Positions 1-5,375 of a stretch of 12,719 nucleotides of DNA are shown here, piece by piece. The notes under the pieces were generated by a model that was given only the letters and a program-made list of their open reading frames with translations, was not told the origin of the DNA and did no database searches. Within the stretch, counting starts at the first letter, position 1. Each line of letters begins with the position of its first letter. The DNA lies in assembly GCA_964350135.1 (NCBI GenBank), contig CAYGJN010000084.1, positions 1-12,719 of the forward strand, in the 5' to 3' direction. The position numbers were made by a program, and so were the translations under genes. This DNA comes from CAYGJN01 sp964350135. Its GTDB lineage: Bacteria > Bdellovibrionota > Bacteriovoracia > Bacteriovoracales > Bacteriovoracaceae.

Positions 1-188
1 TCACCGATAATATCAGTGTCCTCACCAGCAATAATTCGAAGTAGTGTAGACTTTCCAGAACCATTAAGTCCTAAAACTCCAATCTTTGCTCCATGAAAAA
101 AAGAAAGTGAAATATTTTTTAAAACTTGCTTACGACCTGGATAGACCTTGCCCACTCGGGACATTGAAAAAATAATCTGCTTGTCCAT
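1..188 (-). CDS. ettA: Energy-dependent translational throttle protein EttA (ABC-F ATPase), N-terminal fragment
   Basis: ABC-F proteins are soluble ATPases with two nucleotide-binding domains and no membrane part; EttA binds the ribosomal E site and gates entry into elongation according to ATP/ADP level. The visible 62 codons begin MDKQIIFSMSRVGKVYPGRK and continue with a segment containing NISLSFFHGAKIGVLGLNG, very close to the start of E. coli EttA as I remember it (RVGKV, LKNISLSFF, GAKIGVLGLNG). The Walker A motif GLNGSGKST lies at residues 40-48, with LLRIIAGED after it. The start codon at 186-188 is preceded by an AAAAGGATT Shine-Dalgarno site about 4 nt away. The gene runs off the left edge, so the second ATPase domain and the ABC-F linker cannot be checked. 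It lies 60 bp downstream of the membrane protein at 249-1148 on the same strand. Other ABC-F paralogues (Uup and others) are less likely given the N-terminal match. Confidence 0.9.
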   Translation of the reverse strand, partial: MDKQIIFSMSRVGKVYPGRKQVLKNISLSFFHGAKIGVLGLNGSGKSTLLRIIAGEDTDIIG

Positions 189-216
189 ATAATCCTTTTA
201 GTAATTATGAAGGCCT

Positions 217-246
217 ATACTAGTAAAAAAGTGGCTTTTTGTCGAA
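217..246 (-). promoter_or_regulatory. Candidate sigma70-type promoter for ettA
   Basis: On the minus strand there is TTCGAC (241-246), an 18-bp spacer and TAGTAT (217-222). This would start transcription roughly 20-25 nt before the ettA ATG and leave room for its Shine-Dalgarno site. The -35 match is only moderate and the region is AT-rich, so chance is a real alternative; ettA could also be read through from the upstream gene that ends at 249. Confidence 0.3.
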
Positions 247-248
247 GT

Positions 249-1148
249 TCATAGATTAATCGCATTACTAAATAACGCATACATAAAATAAAGATATGTA
301 GGAAAAAAAAATAAAGTAAGAGTCATAAACTTAATCACTCTTGTTAAGCCTAGAAAGGCTTCAAAGTCCTGCTCTAAAAGAAAATATAACTCCTCAAGGC
401 ACTCAGAAAGAGGTTGTTTCATATTATGACCATGTTCCATTGCAGCATATAAGATCTCTCGGAACTGCCCTTTGATCTCTTTAAGCTTAGATTCATGGCT
501 TTGCAAAACAAGCTCAGCATCTGATTTTTTGATAATCTCATTTATAGAAAGTCCAAGCCCACTCAAGCATTTACTAAAAGTCAGGGGTTTTATAAACATG
601 CCATAAATTTTAAAAGTTTTATTTTTTTTATGATTATAAACAAGAAAAAAGAAAATCATTCCCAAGCTCTGCCATAAAGCCATTACAAATAGGTCTATGT
701 CATTAGGTCTTAAATCAGATATCTTTTGGGCAGCAAGAACAAATCCCCATATCACCACAACCATTAATGCAACTTGAACCCAAGTTTCTTGTACAAGTTT
801 TCTAAGTTTACGCTCAAATTGATCATCTTGAATTAAACATGCTCTCAACTCTTTTAAGTTCTCTTTTAAAGGAGCTCCCCATTCAAAACTCCAAAGAAGC
901 GAAGTATGCAAAAGTTCTGAGTAGAATTTATAAAGAGGAATTTGGTTTTTATTGGTCTTTTTTAAGGCCTCTCTATCAATGATAAGCTCTGAAATAATTC
1001 TTAGAAGTTGCTTTCTATTTTCATGTTTTGAANNNNNNNNNNCCTCTCGCTCTCGCTCGGATCTACGTCGGCGGAGCCATCGATTTGTTACCCAAGATGC
1101 TAAAAAATAAATAAAAATAACAAAAAATATTATTTTGAACGTAAGCAT
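249..1148 (-). CDS. Multi-pass membrane protein, possibly GspF-like; contains a 10-N gap
   Basis: I do not recognise this protein by name. It has a hydrophobic N-terminal helix (about residues 4-21), a basic cytoplasmic stretch (RWLRRRR from 24), a helix pair (about 124-140 and 153-171), a second polar domain, and a last helix (about 272-293). Residues 86-130 and 235-278 look like two copies of one helical unit: each has an E-x-G near its start, then PL, a Leu/Glu-rich helix, a QD, and a helix leading into membrane. Cytoplasmic domain, two helices, second domain, final helix is the layout of type II secretion/pilus F proteins, here with one extra N-terminal helix. This is a structural analogy only; no pilus or secretion gene lies nearby. 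The reading frame stays open across the Ns (1033-1042, residues about 36-39), but the true gap length is unknown. The upstream GGTGA is a modest ribosome site. Confidence 0.6.
   Translation of the reverse strand: MLTFKIIFFVIFIYFLASWVTNRWLRRRRSEREREXXXXSKHENRKQLLRIISELIIDREALKKTNKNQIPLYKFYSELLHTSLLWSFEWGAPLKENLKELRACLIQDDQFERKLRKLVQETWVQVALMVVVIWGFVLAAQKISDLRPNDIDLFVMALWQSLGMIFFFLVYNHKKNKTFKIYGMFIKPLTFSKCLSGLGLSINEIIKKSDAELVLQSHESKLKEIKGQFREILYAAMEHGHNMKQPLSECLEELYFLLEQDFEAFLGLTRVIKFMTLTLFFFPTYLYFMYALFSNAINL
1033..1042. other. Assembly gap (10 N) inside a coding region
   Basis: Ten Ns interrupt the membrane-protein gene at 249-1148. Immediately to the right, 1043-1077 is unusually GC-rich and repetitive (GAGCGA-type repeats on the coding strand) for this AT-rich window, and encodes an alternating Ser/Glu/Arg stretch using CGN arginine codons. 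This could be a hard-to-sequence repeat, a collapsed repeat or a contig-end artefact. The frame is preserved across the gap as drawn. Confidence 0.95.
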
Positions 1149-1164
1149 TATTTTTCACCAATTA

Positions 1165-1194
1165 TTGACAGCTTTGACCCATTTCACCTACATT
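1165..1194 (+). promoter_or_regulatory. Strong sigma70-type promoter, apparently giving a leaderless mRNA
   Basis: A perfect -35 TTGACA (1165-1170) is followed after 18 bp by TACATT (1189-1194). The downstream gene's ATG begins at 1200, only 5 nt after the -10 element, so the expected transcription start falls on or next to the start codon. No Shine-Dalgarno sequence precedes that ATG, which fits a leaderless transcript. This is the best promoter match in the window. Confidence 0.55.
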
Positions 1195-1199
1195 GCCTT

Positions 1200-1460
1200 A
1201 TGGAAAATATTCAAGGAGTTCCAGCTCCAAAAACCACTTCTTCTCTTGATCTCAAGCAGCTTAAGGTTGAATACCAATTATTAAAGGACCTTTGTCTAAA
1301 CTGGGACCCCTTCACTCAGAAAATTTCACAAGAGCAAAAATCTTTGCTTTATCGATATGGAATTGATGAAATACAAGACCCATTTATGATAACCAATCGC
1401 CTCCTGCGCCTTCTGGATCAAATTGAAGTTGAACTGAAATTAGAAGACGAGAGCCAATAA
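1200..1460 (+). CDS. Small hypothetical protein, 86 aa
   Basis: I recognise no family. The protein has no signal peptide, no membrane helix and no cysteine pair. A Pro/Thr/Ser-rich head (residues 1-15) is followed by charged, leucine-rich helices (about 17-34, 41-53 and 63-82), which suggests a small cytoplasmic helical protein or an adaptor. The gene is divergent from the membrane protein at 249-1148, with 51 bp between the start codons. The start at 1200 was chosen because it is the only in-frame ATG before residue 61 and it sits just after a strong promoter; there is no upstream Shine-Dalgarno site. An AAGGAG just inside the gene has no suitable in-frame start after it. The 92-bp gap to the next gene shows no clear terminator. 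Confidence 0.6.
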   Translation: MENIQGVPAPKTTSSLDLKQLKVEYQLLKDLCLNWDPFTQKISQEQKSLLYRYGIDEIQDPFMITNRLLRLLDQIEVELKLEDESQ

Positions 1461-1540
1461 AAACTCTAACTTACTGAAATTACGTCTCTCTTTATTCCTG
1501 GTATTTTTACAATTCCCTAAGAAAAATACAACAGATCCTT

Positions 1541-1546
1541 TATTAT
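1541..1546 (+). promoter_or_regulatory. -10-like TATTAT immediately upstream of a start codon
   Basis: TATTAT lies 6 nt before the ATG at 1553, where it would place transcription start on the start codon. I see no good -35 at 16-19 bp; the nearest resemblance, TTTACA at 1506-1511, is 29 bp away. The preceding GAAAG is too close and too weak to be a convincing ribosome site. Low confidence, because AT-rich DNA gives such hexamers by chance. Confidence 0.25.
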
Positions 1547-1552
1547 GAAAGT

Positions 1553-2341
1553 ATGTCAAAACCCCTTTTATTCCTATTACTTGGACTTGTATTTTTTGCT
1601 TATGGGCAAGAGTCTATGGTGTGGAAAAGAAGAAGTACTCAGCTTCAAAGTCCCCAGAAATTTGATTCACTTGTTTCCTTAGGACTTTCTGTAGAGCAAA
1701 TAGCTCGACTTGATCAGGCCGGAAGATATTTTGATATTGATCTTGTTTCAACAGCCGATGCTAATTTTATAATTTTAGGTGAAGCACTTTTTATTGATTC
1801 AGATAATGGCTTTAAAGCTGCCCAGAGCTTAATAAGAGTTTTCCCAAATCGGGCCATTGAAAACCTACAATGGAAAAAAACTGGTATTGCTTTTAAACTT
1901 AAAGTCTTTGCAACAAGATTTTTATCAAACCCATCTCTATCAAATCAGATTAAAGAATCTAGGGTCTTTATTGATCTAGAAAAAAATAGCCCAATTCCAA
2001 GGCTTCTAAATGAATCTTGCAATGGCAATATTCACGATTGTCCAAGATCTCTTATGGTATATGAGAGAAATGATTTTATGGCCCAAAAGATTCATAATCT
2101 CTCTCAAATTGACAAGAAAAGACCTCAAACCTACCTAGTTGTTGTAGGTGCCGATAATAGAGAGGATCTCTCAAAAACTCTACAATGCGACTATTCAATG
2201 GATCTCAAAAAGCTCTCTAGAGGCTTTACAGTGAAGTTCAAGCGAGAAAACGGCTGTGGAGAGCATTGGGAGCCCAAAACCCCATATAATTGCCAAGGGC
2301 CCTCAGGCAACTCACTGAAATTTAATAAATGTCCATTATAG
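1553..2341 (+). CDS. Exported protein of unknown function, 262 aa, six C-terminal cysteines
   Basis: The N-terminus is a clear Sec signal peptide (MSKPLLFLLLGLVFFAYG, cleavage probably near residue 18), so the protein is periplasmic or secreted. I do not recognise the mature part. Residues 40-140 look like a mixed alpha/beta domain. All six cysteines lie in the C-terminal part (156, 163, 212, 235, 247, 260), an even number that fits three disulfides after export. The C-terminal tail is Gly/Pro/Asn-rich and ends two residues after the last cysteine. The stop is 15 bp before the ATG of the 1000-aa exported protein, so the two are probably co-transcribed and may act together; that is inference from spacing only. 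Confidence 0.7.
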   Translation: MSKPLLFLLLGLVFFAYGQESMVWKRRSTQLQSPQKFDSLVSLGLSVEQIARLDQAGRYFDIDLVSTADANFIILGEALFIDSDNGFKAAQSLIRVFPNRAIENLQWKKTGIAFKLKVFATRFLSNPSLSNQIKESRVFIDLEKNSPIPRLLNESCNGNIHDCPRSLMVYERNDFMAQKIHNLSQIDKKRPQTYLVVVGADNREDLSKTLQCDYSMDLKKLSRGFTVKFKRENGCGEHWEPKTPYNCQGPSGNSLKFNKCPL

Positions 2342-2344
2342 TCC

Positions 2345-2350
2345 GATAAT
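2345..2350 (+). promoter_or_regulatory. -10-like GATAAT immediately upstream of a start codon
   Basis: GATAAT lies 6 nt before the ATG at 2357, the same geometry seen before the two preceding genes. There is no consensus -35 upstream, and the gene is only 15 bp from its neighbour, so read-through from 1553-2341 is at least as likely. It is listed because three consecutive plus-strand genes share the arrangement. Confidence 0.2.
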
Positions 2351-2356
2351 AGACTG

Positions 2357-5300
2357 ATGAGATCAATGATTCTGTTCTTCCTGGTTTTAGGGGCTTGGGC
2401 GAACTCGACACCATTTTTAACTAAAGATGAATTGAAGCAAATGTCTTCAACTCAAATCCAAGTGCTCAGAATGAGCTATATAAAATTTCTTATTCAAGTT
2501 GAAAATGATGTGATCTTTAACCTTAAAGATAGCCCTAGTAAAAGAACTAGTTTTCTACAACATATAAAAATTTTTGAAGAAGCAAAGGCAGCCCTAAATG
2601 GACAAGGGTGTTTTTTTGGTGGATGGCAAAGCAAAATTGAAAATGGTTTTTGCGTGCATCCTAGAAAAACTCAACCTGCTTACCAAGAGTGTCCCGGAGG
2701 AAAGTTTCGATGCGATCAGCATCTCTTTGGAAAAGACACATGTGTAGCTCCTCAAAATCCTCGATTTGGGAATCTTACGAATGATTGTTTTGAAGCTAGT
2801 AAGGATAAATTTAACCCTGATGACTTAGTTAATAACGAAGACCTTCAAAATAAATTAAGAAGACTTCAAGCAGGTGCTACTCAATTTTGTAATGCTAACC
2901 CAGACTATGATGCTTGCGATGCCCTTCAAAGAAGAGTCAGAGAAGTTAGAGGTGTTGCACCAGAAGATATTGAAGATCAGTTATCAAGTATAAATGAAGA
3001 CCTTGAAGGTATTAATAATGACGGTGGTCCAAAACAATCAGAATGTGACCCTCGTTCAAATTTAAGTTCCACTTGTCCAGCTACTACTAACAAAGCACTA
3101 ATAGGACATTCTCATGGGGGTGCCTATGAAGGATTTCAAGTTATACGTTCTAAAATTTCAGGGACAGAACATGCCTCAACACCAAAAGAGTTTTGTGCTC
3201 AATACGTAAACCCTGAAGAGTATTTTCAAAGTCCAGGGGATTTAGCAAAGTTGGTTAATAGTGACCAAGGTAGAGAGTTAGGTTTTTTGCCAGGTAATTT
3301 TCATGAAACTTCTACGAGTTGCGTAGGAAGTTATAGCCAATTCCGTGCAAAGAAATGGATTAAATTTGATGATACAACCCTTGGTAACCGTGGAGCGAAC
3401 CTTGCAAAAACATTTGCAGTTGCTGATCTAGCTATTAAGGACCGGAAGCTAAGTATGGCCTCACTAAATTTGCAAGCTGGAATTACTGAGATGGATTTTA
3501 TTCTCAATAACAAAACTGATATTGATTGTAAGTCCTCTCCCTACACAGCCACTCAAATGGATTGTCTAAGTGCAAAGTCCTGTGAAGGAGATACAGAGTT
3601 CTCTATTCTTAATCAGTACTTAAGGATTACCAAAGAGCTTTTAGTAGAAAAAAGAAAAGCTGAAAATGGAGATGACTCACAAACTCTTAAGGATATAAAG
3701 GATTCTGCTCCTTGGATTGAGCATGGTGATATTCGCTTAAAGGACTATTTGGATAAAGATGGAAGTTTTAATGAATCTAATTCTGAGAAACTAAAAGCTG
3801 CCATTTCTAAAGGCCTTCATAATATTAGAGCTGAGTTAAAAGAGAAACTTGACCAGGTCTCCTTGGCCTCTAACTGTCTTAGAAATTCACAGGGTGTAGA
3901 TAAAGGCTGCGAGAATATTGATAAAACACTAGATGAACATGCTTATCTAGACCCTGATCCAAGCTTGATAGAAGAGCCTCAAATGAAATCAATATTTCAA
4001 TATCACCAATGTGTTGAAGACAAGACAGACTCTATAGAGGGAATTAACGATATCGTTCAAGATATTGCTATTACCTCCGCTCTTATGGTGACTCCAATGG
4101 GAGTTGCAGGTCTTGCACGAGGTTTATATTCTGCAGGAAAAATTGGAGGCAAGCTTGCTAGGCGAGGAGCTTTGGCCTTGAATGCTGCTACGGCAGGAGC
4201 AGATCTATATTACGGACATCATTTATTTAATGAAACCCATGAAAGCTGCAGTGGATATAATACAATCCAGCCTGAAAAAGAAGAAAAGCTATCGAGCTGT
4301 AGCAAGATTGGTCGTGCTGCTGCCGTTGCGGCTGTTAATCGCTCTTGTGCCTTAGAGTATATTGGGGCAAGTGTTGGAGTTATCTTTCCAATGGTTTCTC
4401 TTCTACGCTACGGAAAGTCAGCTCATCAGATACGAGCTTACTCAGAACTTGAAAAAGCATCGGACCTAAAAGCTCTTCCTGCTCCAAGTGATTTTACCCC
4501 TTCAGGAGTTCTAAGAAAACCTGCTGATAAATTCAACGATATGATTGTAGCTGCTCCGAAAAAACCTAAGAAATTTCTACAAGAAGGTGCCCAAACTTTT
4601 ATCTCTCGTGGTGGAGATGAACTAGAGGAAGCCTATATTAAAAGTATCAACGGAAATCGTGTCACTGTTCAAACAAAAACTGGTCTAAAAGAACTTGAGA
4701 TTGGAGATCTTACACAAGTTGTAAAAGATTTCTCAAAAATCAAAAAAGGAAGCGAAGTCGTTTTCAAAAGACCAGGTGCTTATAATACTAAAGGTCGAGT
4801 TGTTTCAAGAGAAGGCGATAAATTTGTTATTGAGTACCTAGATAATGGAGCCGTTACCCAGATCACAAGAGGTATTAAAGATATTCTTTCATCAACAGGA
4901 GTTAATCTTTATAAACAAGGAACTAAAGTTAGAACCGGCTTCCCTAGATTTATCACAGGCGAGATTGATAAAGTCGATGAAGTCTATGCTTATATAAAAA
5001 CAAAGAAAGGAAAAATTAAAAAAGTTGCCTTGGAAAAAGTAAAACCTATTGGGCATAGTAATCTCTCTATATCAAAAGCTCGTTTAAAAGAAGCAGAGAC
5101 TGGCTGGAAAGACATAAAAGGCAATACCCAAAATAGCCCCTATAATACGAAAGCTCCTTTAGATGATTATGGTGTAAAATTTCGTGATAGTAATGCCGCT
5201 CTTGAGGCCCTTGACATTATTGGACTTAAAAACCCACAAAGCGTAAAAGAAATCAGGAAAGTTCTAATTGAAACTGCAAATCAAATGCGTAATGATAGCG

Positions 5301-5359
5301 AGAAATATATTAGATTTAGAGACGCTGCCATGTATCTTACAAAAAACTTTCCTCAATAA
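2357..5359 (+). CDS. Large exported Cys-rich protein with three C-terminal SH3/KOW-like repeats, unknown function
   Basis: A 1000-aa protein with a Sec signal peptide (MRSMILFFLVLGAWA, cleavage near 15-17). I know no named family for it. Visible parts are: a helical stretch (20-80); a Cys cluster (85, 99, 112, 119, 129, 144) including CPGGKFRC and LFGKDTC; further scattered cysteines, 21 in all, the last at 664; a long polar helical middle (about 340-560); a Gly/Ala-rich hydrophobic region (about 568-619 and 650-683); then a Cys-free C-terminal third. In that third, residues 753-785, 798-840 and 855-894 each begin Gly, then beta-strands and a Gly turn, the pattern of small SH3/KOW/Tudor-type barrels. 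The last 100 residues are helical. An ATG at 2366 (residue 4) is an equally possible start; neither has a good Shine-Dalgarno site. The end is 16 bp from the convergent PLD gene. A surface, secreted or effector role is possible but unproven. Confidence 0.7.
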   Translation: MRSMILFFLVLGAWANSTPFLTKDELKQMSSTQIQVLRMSYIKFLIQVENDVIFNLKDSPSKRTSFLQHIKIFEEAKAALNGQGCFFGGWQSKIENGFCVHPRKTQPAYQECPGGKFRCDQHLFGKDTCVAPQNPRFGNLTNDCFEASKDKFNPDDLVNNEDLQNKLRRLQAGATQFCNANPDYDACDALQRRVREVRGVAPEDIEDQLSSINEDLEGINNDGGPKQSECDPRSNLSSTCPATTNKALIGHSHGGAYEGFQVIRSKISGTEHASTPKEFCAQYVNPEEYFQSPGDLAKLVNSDQGRELGFLPGNFHETSTSCVGSYSQFRAKKWIKFDDTTLGNRGANLAKTFAVADLAIKDRKLSMASLNLQAGITEMDFILNNKTDIDCKSSPYTATQMDCLSAKSCEGDTEFSILNQYLRITKELLVEKRKAENGDDSQTLKDIKDSAPWIEHGDIRLKDYLDKDGSFNESNSEKLKAAISKGLHNIRAELKEKLDQVSLASNCLRNSQGVDKGCENIDKTLDEHAYLDPDPSLIEEPQMKSIFQYHQCVEDKTDSIEGINDIVQDIAITSALMVTPMGVAGLARGLYSAGKIGGKLARRGALALNAATAGADLYYGHHLFNETHESCSGYNTIQPEKEEKLSSCSKIGRAAAVAAVNRSCALEYIGASVGVIFPMVSLLRYGKSAHQIRAYSELEKASDLKALPAPSDFTPSGVLRKPADKFNDMIVAAPKKPKKFLQEGAQTFISRGGDELEEAYIKSINGNRVTVQTKTGLKELEIGDLTQVVKDFSKIKKGSEVVFKRPGAYNTKGRVVSREGDKFVIEYLDNGAVTQITRGIKDILSSTGVNLYKQGTKVRTGFPRFITGEIDKVDEVYAYIKTKKGKIKKVALEKVKPIGHSNLSISKARLKEAETGWKDIKGNTQNSPYNTKAPLDDYGVKFRDSNAALEALDIIGLKNPQSVKEIRKVLIETANQMRNDSEKYIRFRDAAMYLTKNFPQ

Positions 5360-5375
5360 ATATAAATTAAGTAGC

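Noticed and set aside
223..240. A-rich/T-rich symmetric segment between ettA and the membrane-protein gene as a terminator
   Set aside because: The possible stem is only A-T pairs around a GTGGC loop; it would be too unstable, and the stretch coincides with the spacer of a candidate promoter.
3104..3123. GHSHGG (residues 250-255 of the 1000-aa protein) as a lipase/esterase G-x-S-x-G nucleophile elbow
   Set aside because: The flanking residues do not show the beta-strand/helix pattern of an alpha/beta hydrolase, and no matching Asp/His context is visible; it sits in a Ser/Thr/Pro-rich linker.
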